DNA from: an uncultured Massilia sp.
GTDB taxonomy: Bacteria; Pseudomonadota; Gammaproteobacteria; Burkholderiales; Burkholderiaceae_D
NCBI GenBank assembly: GCA_913777025.1
Contig: CAJYQM010000487.1
Span: 1-64,000 of the forward strand
Direction of reading: 5' to 3'
Length of the DNA stretch: 64,000 bases
Shown: piece after piece, positions 27,206-39,675 of the stretch
Numbering within the stretch: position 1 is the first letter of the stretch
Layout: each line of letters begins with the position of its first letter
The notes under the pieces: generated by a model
Seen by the model: only the letters and a program-made list of their open reading frames with translations
The model's database searches: none
What the model was told of the DNA's origin: nothing
Program-made: the position numbers and the translations under genes

Positions 27206-29197
27206 ATGACCGCGAATACCGATCTGTCCCGCCGCCGCCTGCTGCGCATGTTTGGCGCCACCCCGATGCTGCCGATCGGCGCAGCCAGCGTCAGCGCCAT
27301 GCTGGCGGCCTGCGGCGGCAGTGACGACGGCCCGGCCACCACCACGCCGCCGGCCCAGACCACGCCGCCGGCCGTTACCCTGTCCAGCATCTCGTTCAGC
27401 TCGATGGCCGCGCCGTCGCTGGCCGATGCTGCCGCCATGGCCACGACCTCGGTCGCGTCGACCATGACGGTCAATTTCAGCGACAGCAGCAAGCTCGATT
27501 TCAAGCTGTCCTATAAACCCTTCTTCATCACCGGCGACCAGGTCCCGAACGGCAACGGCGGCACCATCCTGGCCGGCGGCTACTACGACATCAACAACAA
27601 GCCGATCATCGATGCGAGCGTGGCAGGCAAGGAGCGCCAGTTCTTCTCGGATTCGCCGGACGGCACCTCGCTGCTGACGGTCCCGAATGCGAACGTGGCC
27701 GGCGTGAAGGGCAATACCGTGTTTGCCGTGGTGCAGTTCGAGTACACCACCTGGGCCCAGGACGGCAAGACCGACATGTACGGCAAGCTGCCGTCGCCGA
27801 TCGCCGTGCTGACCCTGGACCAGGACAAAAGCACCGGCAAGCTGTCGCTGGTGAAGTACCACAACGTCGACACGTCCAGCGTGAACAGCCTGTGGATCAC
27901 CTGCGGCGCCAGCCTGTCGCCGTGGGGCACCCACCTGTCGAGCGAAGAGTACGAACCGAACGCCTTCACTGCCGCCAGCGACGCCCAGTTCAAGGGCTTC
28001 AGCAAGAACGTGTACGGCGACGAGACGAAAGCCAATCCGTACAACTACGGCCACCTGCCGGAAGTCACCGTCAACGCCGACGGCACCGGCAGCATCAAGA
28101 AGCACTACTGCATGGGCCGCATCTCGCACGAACTGGTGCAGGTGATGGGCGACAACCGCACCGTGCTGATGGGCGACGACGCCACCAACAGCGGCTACTT
28201 CGTATTCGTGGCCGACAAGGAGAAGGACCTGTCCTCGGGTTCGCTGTACGTGGCCAAGGTCGGCGCCGGCTTCTCGCTGGACCCGGCCGCCGCCGCCGCG
28301 CCGCTCACCTGGATCAAGCTCGGCTCGGCCACCAGCGACGAGATCCGCTCGCTGGCCGCCTCGATCAAGCCGACCGACATCATGGACGTGAAGACCAGCG
28401 ATCCGCAGGACACGACCTACACCAAGGTCGCCGCCAACGGCCGCGTCGAGTGGATCAAGATGAAGCCGGGCATGGAAAAGGCCGCCGCCTTCCTGGAAAC
28501 CCACCGCTACGCCGCACTGATGGGCGGCTCGATGGGCTTCACCAAGATGGAAGGCACGACCGTCAACCTGAAGGACAAGATCGCCTACTCGGCGCTGGCC
28601 AACTGCAACGGCTCGATGGTGGCCGGCAGCTCGACCAACGTGGCGGGCAACGGCATCTCGATCCCGAAGGCGCTGACCGCCGGTGCGGTGATGATGCTCA
28701 ACATGAAGGGCGGCCAGAAGGACACCGCCGGCAACGCGATCAACAGCGAGTGGATGCCGGTCGATACCAAGGCCCTGCTGGTCGGCGAGGACATCACTGC
28801 CGACGCCCTCGGCAACACCGCCAACCCGGACAAGATCGCCAGCCCGGACAACCTGAAGTTCTCGGAAAAGATGCGCACCCTGTTCATCGGCGAGGACAGC
28901 GGCAACCACGTCAACAACTTCCTGTGGGCCTACAACGTCGACACCAAGCAGCTGTCGCGTGTCCTGTCGACGCCGTCGGGCGCCGAGTCGACCGGCCTGC
29001 ATGCGGTCGACGACATCAACGGCTGGACCTACATCATGAGCAACTTCCAGCACCCGGGCGACTGGAGCAGCAGCCTGCACGGCAAGGTGAAGGACACGCT
29101 GGATCCGATGATCAAGGCGAACTACAAGGACAAGTTCGGCGCGGCCGTGGGTTACCTGACTGGCGAGCTGACGCAGTTCAAGCTGGCCAAAGCATAA
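27206..29197 (+). CDS. phoX: PhoX-family (DUF839) alkaline phosphatase, Tat-exported lipoprotein
   Basis: A 663-residue predicted phosphatase that would release phosphate from organic esters in the periplasm using Ca and Fe. The N-terminus has a twin-arginine signal (LSRRRLLRMFG) that also ends in a lipobox (MLAAC-GG), so a Tat-exported lipoprotein is likely. Family signatures include SPWGTHLSSEEYEPNAF (about 236-252), with the paired Glu used for metal binding, GRISHELVQV, and LFIGEDSGNHVNNFLW near the C-terminus. AGGAG precedes the ATG. The Pho box upstream supports the assignment. Activity on phosphate esters is inferred, since other DUF839 proteins are uncharacterised. Confidence 0.85.
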   Translation: MTANTDLSRRRLLRMFGATPMLPIGAASVSAMLAACGGSDDGPATTTPPAQTTPPAVTLSSISFSSMAAPSLADAAAMATTSVASTMTVNFSDSSKLDFKLSYKPFFITGDQVPNGNGGTILAGGYYDINNKPIIDASVAGKERQFFSDSPDGTSLLTVPNANVAGVKGNTVFAVVQFEYTTWAQDGKTDMYGKLPSPIAVLTLDQDKSTGKLSLVKYHNVDTSSVNSLWITCGASLSPWGTHLSSEEYEPNAFTAASDAQFKGFSKNVYGDETKANPYNYGHLPEVTVNADGTGSIKKHYCMGRISHELVQVMGDNRTVLMGDDATNSGYFVFVADKEKDLSSGSLYVAKVGAGFSLDPAAAAAPLTWIKLGSATSDEIRSLAASIKPTDIMDVKTSDPQDTTYTKVAANGRVEWIKMKPGMEKAAAFLETHRYAALMGGSMGFTKMEGTTVNLKDKIAYSALANCNGSMVAGSSTNVAGNGISIPKALTAGAVMMLNMKGGQKDTAGNAINSEWMPVDTKALLVGEDITADALGNTANPDKIASPDNLKFSEKMRTLFIGEDSGNHVNNFLWAYNVDTKQLSRVLSTPSGAESTGLHAVDDINGWTYIMSNFQHPGDWSSSLHGKVKDTLDPMIKANYKDKFGAAVGYLTGELTQFKLAKA

Positions 29198-29219
29198 GTA
29201 GTCGCGGTTGTTTTACGCA

Positions 29220-29303
29220 CGTTGAACGCGTGGACGGCGAGCCGTCCACCCTACCCGTAGCGTTAAGGTAGGGTGGACAGCTGCGCTGTCCACGCGTTCA
29301 ACG
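29220..29303. repeat. Long inverted repeat made of two REP-like hairpins
   Basis: Arms of about 36 bp (29220-29255 and 29267-29303) are nearly perfect inverted copies that begin CGTTGAACGCGTGGAC and are separated by an 11-bp centre. Each arm is itself a hairpin (GTGGACGGCGAGCCGTCCAC on the left). This two-unit arrangement resembles a BIME. It lies between the convergent phoX and thiE genes. Confidence 0.85.
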
Positions 29304-29323
29304 CACGCCACCATACCGGCAGC

Positions 29324-29929
29324 TCAAAACAGCGCAGCAAACGCCTGCGCCGCCCCATACGGATCAGCCGCCCTAGTCACACTGCTGATCGCCGCCACCA
29401 TATCCGCCCCCAGCCCCACCAGCGGCCGCGCATTCTCCACCGTCATCCCGCCGATCACCACCACCGGCACCGACAACGCCGCCTTCGCACGCGCCACGAT
29501 ATCGGGAGGCGTACTGACCTCGTACACCTTCACGCGCGACGGATAGAAGCCCCCGAACGCGACGTAACTCGCCCCGGCCGCCTGCGCCGCCTCGGCCAGA
29601 TCGAAGCACCCGTAGCACGAGGCGCCGACGATCTTGCCCGGCCCTAGCGCCGCGCGCACGGCCGTCAGCGGTGCATCGGTGCCGCCCACGTGCACGCCGT
29701 CCGCATCGAGCCGCATGCACAGCGCGACGTGGTCGTTGATGACCAGCGGCGTATCGAACCGCCGGCACAGCGCGAGCAGGGCACTGGCCTGCTCGAGCCG
29801 CAGCGCCTCGGCTGCCGTCTTGTTGCGGTACTGGACCAGGGCAGCCCCGCCTTCCAGCGCGCGGCGCGTCACCTCGACCAGGTGGCTCGTGTCGTCCCAG
29901 TCGGGCGTCACCAGATAAAGACCTCGCAT
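29324..29929 (-). CDS. thiE: Thiamine-phosphate synthase ThiE
   Basis: ThiE joins HMP-pyrophosphate to the thiazole phosphate to make thiamine phosphate. This is a 201-residue TIM barrel with ALVQYRNKTA, the phosphate-site VINDHVALCMRLDADGVHVG, GASCYGCFDLAEAA, and VVVIGGMTVENA near the C-terminus. The start is the ATG seven bases after GAGGAG; longer readings in the same frame run into thiD and are rejected. It is the last gene of the thi operon, 11 bp after thiD. Confidence 0.94.
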   Translation of the reverse strand: MRGLYLVTPDWDDTSHLVEVTRRALEGGAALVQYRNKTAAEALRLEQASALLALCRRFDTPLVINDHVALCMRLDADGVHVGGTDAPLTAVRAALGPGKIVGASCYGCFDLAEAAQAAGASYVAFGGFYPSRVKVYEVSTPPDIVARAKAALSVPVVVIGGMTVENARPLVGLGADMVAAISSVTRAADPYGAAQAFAALF

Positions 29930-29940
29930 ATGAATTCTCC

Positions 29941-30687
29941 TCAAGGATGGATGCGGCGCGGGATGCGCTGGCCCGGCGCGATGACGTAGGAATCGGCCAG
30001 GGACTGGTTGCAGTAGCGCTGCGCGCCTTCCAGCGCCAGCGCCATCGGCTCGCCCAGCGCCAGCCGGGCCGCCAGGCTCGAGGCCAGCGTGCAGCCGCTG
30101 CCGTGGAATTCGCCGGGCAGGCGCGGCCAGCGCCATTCGCGCGTGCCTTCGCGGCTGGTCCAGCGGTTGACAACGTCCATCCCTTCGCCATGGCCGCCGG
30201 TCACCAGCAGGTGCGGGCAGTCGACCGTGCCGAGGGCTTGCGCTTCCGGCCCGTTCGGCACCAGCACCGTGGCCAGTGCCAGCAGCGGACGCAGGTTCGC
30301 GAGCGCATCGCCGTGCGCCAGCTTGTCGCCGCGGCCGCTGGACAGCACCGGGTCGAGCACCAGCGGCAGGCCGGGTTCGCGCGCGCGCAGCGCCCGCACG
30401 ACACCGGCGATGGCTTCCGCATTGGCCAGGCTGCCCGGAATGCCGATCTTGACGGCGCGGATCGGCATGGTCTCGACCAGCAGCATGGCCTGGCGCTGCA
30501 ACAACTGGCTGTCGACCGGGACCACCTCGTGCGCGCGGTTGTTGTCCTGCACCGTGAGCGCGGTGACGATCGGCAGCGCGTGCGCGCCCTGGGCCGCGAT
30601 CGCTTCGATGTCGGCCTGGATGCCGGCCCCGCCCGAGGGGTCGAGGCCGGCGAACACCAGCACGCAGGCACGCACCGGTTCCGGCAT
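29941..30687 (-). CDS. thiD: Hydroxymethylpyrimidine (phosphate) kinase ThiD
   Basis: ThiD phosphorylates HMP and HMP-P to the pyrophosphate used by ThiE. The 248-residue ribokinase-fold protein carries FAGLDPSGGAGIQADIEAI (about 13-31), the TALTVQDNN stretch, the LDPVLSSGRGDKL substrate loop, and the nucleotide motif HGSGCTLASSLAARLA. Its ATG overlaps the thiG stop (TGATG), implying coupled translation. Confidence 0.94.
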   Translation of the reverse strand: MPEPVRACVLVFAGLDPSGGAGIQADIEAIAAQGAHALPIVTALTVQDNNRAHEVVPVDSQLLQRQAMLLVETMPIRAVKIGIPGSLANAEAIAGVVRALRAREPGLPLVLDPVLSSGRGDKLAHGDALANLRPLLALATVLVPNGPEAQALGTVDCPHLLVTGGHGEGMDVVNRWTSREGTREWRWPRLPGEFHGSGCTLASSLAARLALGEPMALALEGAQRYCNQSLADSYVIAPGQRIPRRIHP

Positions 30688-31499
30688 CACACCCGCCCCG
30701 CCATCGGCGACGAGGGCGAAGCCGCGAAGCGCCGCGGCATGCGTCCCGCCAGCCAGGCTTCGCGTCCGCCTTCCACCGCCAGCCGCATCGCGCGCGCCAT
30801 GCGCACCGGATCGCGGGCCAGGGCGATGGCGCTGTTCATCAGCACGCCGTCGCAGCCCAGTTCCATCGCCACGGCGGCGTCGGACGCGGTGCCGACGCCG
30901 GCATCGACCAGCACCGGCACCCTGGCCTGTTCGATGATCAGGGACAGGTTCCACGGGTTCAGGATGCCCATCCCCGAGCCGATCAGCGAGGCCAGCGGCA
31001 TCACGGCCACGCAGCCGATCTCCTCCAGCATCCTGGCCTGGATCGGGTCGTCGCTGCAGTAGACCATCACGTCGAAGCCGTCGCGCACCAGGGTCTCGGC
31101 GGCGCGCAGCGTTTCCGGCATGTTCGGGAACAGGGTCTTTTCGTCGCCCAGCACCTCGAGTTTCACCAGCTTGTGCCCGCCGAGCAGTTCGCGCGCCAGC
31201 TGCAGCGTGTAGACCGCGTCCTTGGCCGTGTAGCAGCCGGCGGTGTTCGGCAGGATGGTGTAGCGCGAGGGCGGCACCACGTCGAGCAGGCTCGGTTCGT
31301 TCGGGTTCTGGCCGATGTTCACGCGGCGGATCGCGACGGTGATGATCTCGGCGCCGGCGGCTTCGGTCGCTTCGCGCGTTTGTTCGAGGTCGCGGTATTT
31401 GCCGCTGCCGACCAGCAGGCGGGATTGGTACTGCTTGCCGGCGATGATCAGGGGCCGGTCTTCATGCATCGTGTTCGTCATGTCTTTGTTCCATTCCAT
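30687..31499 (-). CDS. thiG: Thiazole synthase ThiG
   Basis: ThiG condenses deoxyxylulose 5-phosphate, dehydroglycine and ThiS thiocarboxylate into the thiazole moiety. This is a 270-residue TIM barrel with [14 protein letters not shown], the conserved Lys in [32 protein letters not shown], and [20 protein letters not shown]. The start is ambiguous: this ATG and one six codons on (MTNTMHED) are both possible; the second has a GGAA-type site. No glycine oxidase (thiO), thiH or thiF lies in this operon, so the dehydroglycine source and ThiS activation are encoded elsewhere. Confidence 0.94.
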   Translation of the reverse strand: MEWNKDMTNTMHEDRPLIIAGKQYQSRLLVGSGKYRDLEQTREATEAAGAEIITVAIRRVNIGQNPNEPSLLDVVPPSRYTILPNTAGCYTAKDAVYTLQLARELLGGHKLVKLEVLGDEKTLFPNMPETLRAAETLVRDGFDVMVYCSDDPIQARMLEEIGCVAVMPLASLIGSGMGILNPWNLSLIIEQARVPVLVDAGVGTASDAAVAMELGCDGVLMNSAIALARDPVRMARAMRLAVEGGREAWLAGRMPRRFAASPSSPMAGRV

Positions 31500-31505
31500 G
31501 AATGT

Positions 31506-31706
31506 TCAACCGCCGCCGATCGCCCGCACCACGTCGACCCTGTCGCGTGGCTGCAGGGGCGTCGCGGTCCAGCGCTCGCGCGGCACCACGCAGCGGTTCA
31601 CGGCCAGCGCGACGGCCTGGCCGGCCAGGCCCAGGCTCGTGACCAGGTCGTGCAGGCTGCCACCCTCGGGGATGGCGTGCGCGGCGCCGTTCAGCTCGAT
31701 TTCCAT
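31506..31706 (-). CDS. thiS: Sulfur-carrier protein ThiS
   Basis: A 66-residue ubiquitin-like carrier ending in Gly-Gly (RAIGGG); the terminal Gly becomes a thiocarboxylate that gives sulfur to ThiG. MEIELNGAAHAIPEGGSLHD is the typical N-terminus. The ATG is chosen for GGAG six bases upstream; in-frame ATGs further upstream overlap the thiC stop. It lies between thiC (17-bp gap) and thiG (6-bp gap). Confidence 0.92.
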   Translation of the reverse strand: MEIELNGAAHAIPEGGSLHDLVTSLGLAGQAVALAVNRCVVPRERWTATPLQPRDRVDVVRAIGGG

Positions 31707-31723
31707 GTCTGTCTCCAGCATGG

Positions 31724-33777
<2,054 letters not shown>

Positions 33778-33810
33778 CGTTGTTGCCGCCCCGGCTGGGG
33801 CGACGGCGGA

Positions 33811-33839
33811 AGTGTACGTCGGTTTTCGGGAGATGGCAA
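33811..33839 (-). promoter_or_regulatory. Sigma-70 promoter of the thi operon
   Basis: Reading toward thiC: TTGCCA (33839-33834), a 17-bp spacer, TACACT (33816-33811). Start of transcription would fall near 33804, about 27 bases ahead of the aptamer. Confidence 0.7.
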
Positions 33840-33876
33840 TGTACCTGGAGCGCCGGCGCATGCGATACTAGCGGCC

Positions 33877-34722
33877 ATGCCTACCCTCACCCAGCTCATC
33901 CTCTACCCGATCAAGTCCTGCGCCGGCATGGCCGTGGACAGCGCCACCCTGCTCGAATCCGGCCTGCAGGCCCGTGGCGTGCACGACCGCGAATGGATGC
34001 TGGTGACGGACGATGGCCAGTTCCTGACCCAGCGCGAATTCCCGCGCATGGCGCTCGTCAAGCCGCGCCCGGATGGCGACGCGCTGCGCGTGAGCTTCCC
34101 CGCGATGGACGATCTCACGCTGCCGCTGGCCTGGAACGGCGACGCCGCGCCGCGCCGGGTCCGCATCTGGGACGACCTGGTCGACGCCGCCGATTGCGGC
34201 GAGGACGCCGCGGCCTGGTTCACCCGGGCGCTGCAAACCCCATGCCGCCTGGTCCGCTTCCGCCGCGACGTGATCCGCCCGACCAGCGTCAAGTGGACCG
34301 GCGGCGTGCTGTCGCAGACGCGCTTCGCCGATGGCTATCCGCTGCTGCTGATCGGCCAGGCTTCGCTCGACGACCTGAACCTACGCCTGCGCGCCGCCGG
34401 GCGCGACGGGCTGGGCATGGACCGCTTCCGCCCGAACCTGGTGGTCGACGGCCTGGAAGCCTTCGAAGAGGACTACGTCGAGACGCTGCGCACCGAGGAC
34501 TTCGCGATCCATCCGGTGAAACCCTGCGCGCGCTGCCCGATTCCATCGATCGACCAGGCCACCGCCGTCCCCGGCCCGGACCCGCTCGACATCCTGCAAA
34601 CCTACCGCGCCAACGCTCGCATGGAAGGCGCCGTCTGCATGGGCATGAACTGCATCGTGGTGCGCGGGGCCGGCAGCGAACTGCGCGTCGGCCAACAGCT
34701 CGACAGCGAACTGGCTTTTTGA
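33877..34722 (+). CDS. MOSC domain protein (YcbX-like)
   Basis: A 281-residue protein with the MOSC N-terminal beta barrel (LTQLILYPIKSCAGMAVDSA) and a MOSC domain carrying the conserved Cys region IHPVKPCARCPIPSIDQATA (about 211-230). Relatives such as YcbX and mARC bind molybdenum cofactor and reduce N-hydroxylated compounds; YcbX also has a ferredoxin domain, which is absent here, so an external electron donor would be needed. It is cotranscribed with the following esterase (2-bp gap). Confidence 0.87.
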   Translation: MPTLTQLILYPIKSCAGMAVDSATLLESGLQARGVHDREWMLVTDDGQFLTQREFPRMALVKPRPDGDALRVSFPAMDDLTLPLAWNGDAAPRRVRIWDDLVDAADCGEDAAAWFTRALQTPCRLVRFRRDVIRPTSVKWTGGVLSQTRFADGYPLLLIGQASLDDLNLRLRAAGRDGLGMDRFRPNLVVDGLEAFEEDYVETLRTEDFAIHPVKPCARCPIPSIDQATAVPGPDPLDILQTYRANARMEGAVCMGMNCIVVRGAGSELRVGQQLDSELAF

Positions 34723-34724
34723 GC

Positions 34725-35327
34725 ATGGCGTCGCCGTTGGTCATCCTGCTGCACGGCGTGGGCGGCACCCCGGCCGACATGGCGCCGCTGGGCGAGCGCA
34801 TCGCCGCCGAACTGCCGGAGGTGCGCATCGCCGCGCTGCCGGCAGCGCATCCCTTCGACCTCGGCCCGCAGGGCTACCAATGGTTTTCGGTGGACGGCAT
34901 CACCGAGGAAAACCGCCCGGGCCGCATCCAGGCCGCGCTGGACGCCTTCATCGCGACGATCCAGGCGGTGCAGGGAGAGCACGGCGCCGCGCCCGAGACC
35001 ACCACGCTGGTCGGCTTCTCGCAAGGCGCGATCATGTCCCTGGCCGGCTGCCACGCCGCCTGGCTGGCGCGCCACGTCGTTGCCATCGCCGGCCGTTTCG
35101 CGCCGCTGCCGGCGCGCTGGCCGCAAGCAACCACGGTCAGCCTGGTGCATGGCACCATGGATGGCACGGTGCCCGCCGATCACAGCCGTCGGGCCGCCGC
35201 GCGCCTGGCTGAACTGGATGCCGAGGTCCACCTGGACCTGGTGCCGCGCGCCGTGCACATGCTGTCGCCTGGCATGCAGGACGCCGTCATCGCCGCCCTG
35301 CGTCGCCGGGGATTGGCATCGAACTGA
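34725..35327 (+). CDS. Alpha/beta-hydrolase, carboxylesterase/phospholipase family
   Basis: A 200-residue serine hydrolase. HGVGGTPADMAPLG is the oxyanion region, GFSQGAIMSL the nucleophile elbow (G-x-S-x-G, Ser near 101), GTMDGTVP holds the Asp and AVHML the His, a complete triad in the order of the YpfH/carboxylesterase 2 family. The substrate is unknown. The ATG lies 2 bp after the MOSC stop, so the two are likely one transcript. Confidence 0.88.
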   Translation: MASPLVILLHGVGGTPADMAPLGERIAAELPEVRIAALPAAHPFDLGPQGYQWFSVDGITEENRPGRIQAALDAFIATIQAVQGEHGAAPETTTLVGFSQGAIMSLAGCHAAWLARHVVAIAGRFAPLPARWPQATTVSLVHGTMDGTVPADHSRRAAARLAELDAEVHLDLVPRAVHMLSPGMQDAVIAALRRRGLASN

Positions 35328-35422
35328 CAGTTCGGCGCCGGTTACACATATGTAACGCATTTTCGGTTTTCAATACGGCCGAGTTGGCGTAATGTAGCGC
35401 GTATTGCTGAAAGGGAAGATCA

Positions 35423-36531
<1,109 letters not shown>

Positions 36532-36538
<7 letters not shown>

Positions 36539-36574
36539 TATTTCAAATTCGGCAACAAATTGAAATAATATTTC
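36532..36574. repeat. Pair of perfect GAAATA-N-TATTTC palindromes, forming a long AT-rich hairpin
   Basis: GAAATAATATTTC occurs at 36532-36544 and 36562-36574, starts 30 bp apart with a 17-bp spacer. The whole unit can also fold into an 18-bp hairpin with two mismatches and the loop CGGCAAC. It overlaps the stop codons of the convergent diguanylate cyclase and antiporter genes. The same design is at 6138-6180. Confidence 0.75.
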
Positions 36575-38567
36575 ACCTTAGTAAACGTCCCTCGGCCCGC
36601 GTCACCGCCGATCCCGTCCCGCGCAGCACCACCACGTCGCCGGCCCGCAACGTCGTCTCCGGATCCGGCTCGATCCTTTCCTGGCCGCGCCGCAGCGCCG
36701 TGACTTCGGCGCCGACCTCGTCCAGCTGCAGCTCGGCGATGCAGCGTCCGACCGCGCCGGCGTCGTCCTTCAGGGTCACCGAATGCAGGCGCACGTAGCT
36801 GTGTTCCGGGTCCTCGGCCAGGTCGCTGGCGCCGTGGAAGAAGCCGCGCAGCGAGGCATAGCGCTCGTCGCGCGCGGCCTGCACGCGGTGCACCACGCGG
36901 CGCAGCGGCACGCCCATCACGACCAGCGCGTGCGAGGCCAGCATCAGGCTCGATTCCAGCGCTTCCGGCACCACTTCGGTGGCCCCGGCCTTCTTCAACA
37001 CCTCCAGTTCGGTGTCGTCGTGCGCGCGCACGATCACCGGCAGCTTGGGTGCCAGTTCGTGCACCAGGTGCAGCACTTTCAGCGCCAGGCGGGTGTCGGC
37101 AAAGGTAATCACCAGCGCGCTGGCGCGGTTGATGCCGGCCGCGATCAGGCTTTCGCGGCGCGTGCAGTCGCCATAGGAGACGTTGATGCCGGCGCTTCTC
37201 GCTTCCTGCACCCGCTCAGGATCGAGGTCGAGCGCGTACCAGGGCAGCTTTTCCTCGGACAGCAGCGTGGCCAGGCTCTGGCCGCTGCGGCCGAAGCCGG
37301 CGATGATCACGTGCTTCTGCGCCGCCATCGTGCGGCTCGCCAGCTGGGTCAGCTGCAGCGATTGCAGCATCCATTCGTTGGACGCCACCTTCATCGCGAT
37401 TCTATCCATGTTGGCGATGATGAAGGGCGCCGCCAGCATCGACAGCACCATCGACGCCAGCACCAGCTGGATGAGAAAAGGGTCGATCAGCTTCGAGCCG
37501 GAAGCGAGGTTGAGCAGCACGAAACCGAATTCGCCGGCCTGGGCCAACGCCAGGCCGGTGCGCATGGCCACGCCGTCCGAGGAGCCGAAGGCCTTGGCAA
37601 GCGCCGCGATCAGGGCGAATTTCAGCAGCACGGGCAGTACCAGCAGCAGGAGCACGATGTACCAGTTCTCCAGCACCAGGCGCAGGTCGAGCAGCATGCC
37701 GATGGTGATGAAGAACAGGCCGAGCAGCACGTCGCGGAAGGGTTTGATATCCTCTTCCACCTGGTGCTTGTATTGCGTTTCCGAGATCAGCATGCCGGCC
37801 ACGAAAGCGCCCAGCGCCATCGACAAGCCCGCGTGCTCGGTGATCCAGGCCGCGCCAAGCGTCACCAGGAGCAGGTTCAGCATGAACAGCTCCTGCGAGC
37901 GGCGCTTGACCACGATGGTGAACCAGTTGCGCATCAGCTTCTGGCCGAAGAACAGCAGCAGGGCCAGCACGGCGGCGGCCTTGATGCCGGCCCAGGCCAG
38001 GGTCATGGCCAGTTCCTCGGCGGGTTTGGCCAGCGAGGGAATCAGGATCAGCAGCGGCACCACGGCCAGGTCCTGGAACAGCAGGATGCCGATGATGCGG
38101 CGGCCATGCTGGCTTTCCAGCTCCAGGCGCTCGGTCAGGAGTTTGGATACGATGGCGGTGGAGGACATCGCCAGCGCCCCGCCCAGGCCCAGCGCGGCCT
38201 GCCAGCTGATCCGGACCGGCAGCGGAAGCGCAGTTGCCAAAAACTGGAGCAGCAGGGCGGCCAGCACCGTCACCAGGATGGTCAGCGCGACCTGGGCCAG
38301 TCCGAGCCCGAACACGATGCGGCGCATTGCCTTGAGCTGGGCCAGCGAGAATTCTAGGCCGATCGAGAACATCAGGAATACCACGCCGAATTCGGCCAGC
38401 GCGTGGGTCGAGTCGCCGTTGTCGGCCAGTTTCAGGGCATGCGGGCCGATCAGGACGCCGACGGCCAGGTAACCCAGCATCGGCGGCAGGTGCAACATGC
38501 GGAAGACGACCACGCCGAAAACGGCGCTGCCGAGAAAAAGGAGTGTGAGTTCGAGGCCTGAAGTCAT
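36573..38567 (-). CDS. CPA2-family cation:proton antiporter with TrkA-N and TrkA-C domains
   Basis: A 664-residue KefB/YbaL-like transporter. The first 390 residues hold about twelve hydrophobic spans; the conserved GFVLLNLASG and AQAGEFGFVL region is present, with the Na/H exchanger core. A TrkA-N (RCK) domain begins at QKHVIIAGFGRSGQSL, with nucleotide fingerprint GxGxxG, and a TrkA-C domain closes the protein (about 580-660). It probably exchanges K+ or Na+ for H+. No KefF/KefG-type partner is adjacent. It is divergent from kdsD. Confidence 0.9.
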   Translation of the reverse strand: MTSGLELTLLFLGSAVFGVVVFRMLHLPPMLGYLAVGVLIGPHALKLADNGDSTHALAEFGVVFLMFSIGLEFSLAQLKAMRRIVFGLGLAQVALTILVTVLAALLLQFLATALPLPVRISWQAALGLGGALAMSSTAIVSKLLTERLELESQHGRRIIGILLFQDLAVVPLLILIPSLAKPAEELAMTLAWAGIKAAAVLALLLFFGQKLMRNWFTIVVKRRSQELFMLNLLLVTLGAAWITEHAGLSMALGAFVAGMLISETQYKHQVEEDIKPFRDVLLGLFFITIGMLLDLRLVLENWYIVLLLLVLPVLLKFALIAALAKAFGSSDGVAMRTGLALAQAGEFGFVLLNLASGSKLIDPFLIQLVLASMVLSMLAAPFIIANMDRIAMKVASNEWMLQSLQLTQLASRTMAAQKHVIIAGFGRSGQSLATLLSEEKLPWYALDLDPERVQEARSAGINVSYGDCTRRESLIAAGINRASALVITFADTRLALKVLHLVHELAPKLPVIVRAHDDTELEVLKKAGATEVVPEALESSLMLASHALVVMGVPLRRVVHRVQAARDERYASLRGFFHGASDLAEDPEHSYVRLHSVTLKDDAGAVGRCIAELQLDEVGAEVTALRRGQERIEPDPETTLRAGDVVVLRGTGSAVTRAEGRLLR

Positions 38568-38652
38568 CCAATCAAACGGCGTAGTCCGGGGATGTTGTTA
38601 TTTGTTACGTCTGGCAAGTTTCTTGCTTTCTCAATTCGGATATACTTTGTCT

Positions 38653-39675
38653 ATGAGTGTAACCCATGAAGAAATAATGCTGACAAGTTTTGACGCGGCC
38701 CAGGCGCGCCGCGCGCTGGACCTGGCCCGCGCCACGCTGGACATCGAGGGTGACGCGATCCGCAAACTGCAAGCGCGCCTGGACCAGGACGACAGCCTGC
38801 CGCGCGCGGTCGCGCTGATGCTGGCTTGCAAAGGCCGCGTGGTCGTCTCCGGCATCGGCAAGTCGGGCCACATCGGGCGCAAGATCGCCGCCACCCTGGC
38901 GTCGACCGGCACCCCGGCCCTGTTCCTGCACCCGGCCGAAGCGGCCCACGGCGACCTCGGCATGGTCACCCCGCAGGACGTGCTGATCGCGATCTCGTAT
39001 TCGGGCGAAAGCAGCGAGCTGGCGGTCGTGATCCCGGCCGTCAAGCGTATGGGCGTGCCCGTGATCGCGATGACCGGCAAGCCGGAATCGCGCCTGGCGC
39101 AGACCGCGGACGTGCACCTGGACGTCTCGGTCGAGAAGGAAGCCTGCCCCCTGAACCTGGCGCCGACCGCCAGCACCACCGTCACGCTGGCGCTGGGCGA
39201 CGCATTGGCCGTGGCGCTGCTCGAGCTGCGTGGCTTCAAGTCCGAGGATTTCGCGCTGTCGCACCCGGGCGGCGCCCTGGGCCGCCGCCTCCTGACACGC
39301 GTGGCCGACGTGATGCGCAGCGGCGACGCCGTGCCGAAGGTCGGCCCCGATGCGCTTCTGCTCGACGCACTGCTGGAAATCTCGAACAAGGGCATGGGCA
39401 TGACCGCCATCGTCGACGCGGACGGCCGCCCGGTCGGCGTGTTCACCGACGGCGACCTGCGCCGCCTGATCGCCAAGGTCCAGGACTTCAGCAAGCTCGT
39501 GATCCGCGACGTCATGCACGCCGATCCGCGCCGCATCCATCCGGAGCAGCTGGCCGTGGACGCGGTCGCGGTCATGGAAGAGTTCCGCATCAACCAGATG
39601 CTGGTGACCGACGCCGACGACAAGCTGGTGGGCGCGCTGCACATCCACGACCTGACCCGCGCGAAGGTGATCTGA
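38653..39675 (+). CDS. kdsD: D-arabinose 5-phosphate isomerase KdsD
   Basis: KdsD converts ribulose 5-phosphate to arabinose 5-phosphate, the first step to Kdo of LPS. A SIS domain (VSGIGKSGHIGRKIAATLAS, HPAEAAHGDLGMV, ISYSGESSEL) is followed by two CBS domains (about 210-335), the normal design. The start is uncertain: this ATG has no ribosome-binding site but sits seven bases after TATACT (38641-38646), which would give a leaderless mRNA; an ATG eight codons on (MLTSFDAA) is the alternative. The gene opens a five-gene LPS set and overlaps kdsC by one base. Confidence 0.94.
   Translation: MSVTHEEIMLTSFDAAQARRALDLARATLDIEGDAIRKLQARLDQDDSLPRAVALMLACKGRVVVSGIGKSGHIGRKIAATLASTGTPALFLHPAEAAHGDLGMVTPQDVLIAISYSGESSELAVVIPAVKRMGVPVIAMTGKPESRLAQTADVHLDVSVEKEACPLNLAPTASTTVTLALGDALAVALLELRGFKSEDFALSHPGGALGRRLLTRVADVMRSGDAVPKVGPDALLLDALLEISNKGMGMTAIVDADGRPVGVFTDGDLRRLIAKVQDFSKLVIRDVMHADPRRIHPEQLAVDAVAVMEEFRINQMLVTDADDKLVGALHIHDLTRAKVI

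Noticed and set aside
29930-30136. Upstream extension of thiE into thiD
   Set aside because: It overlaps the thiD coding end in a different frame, and GAGGAG precedes the ATG at 29929.
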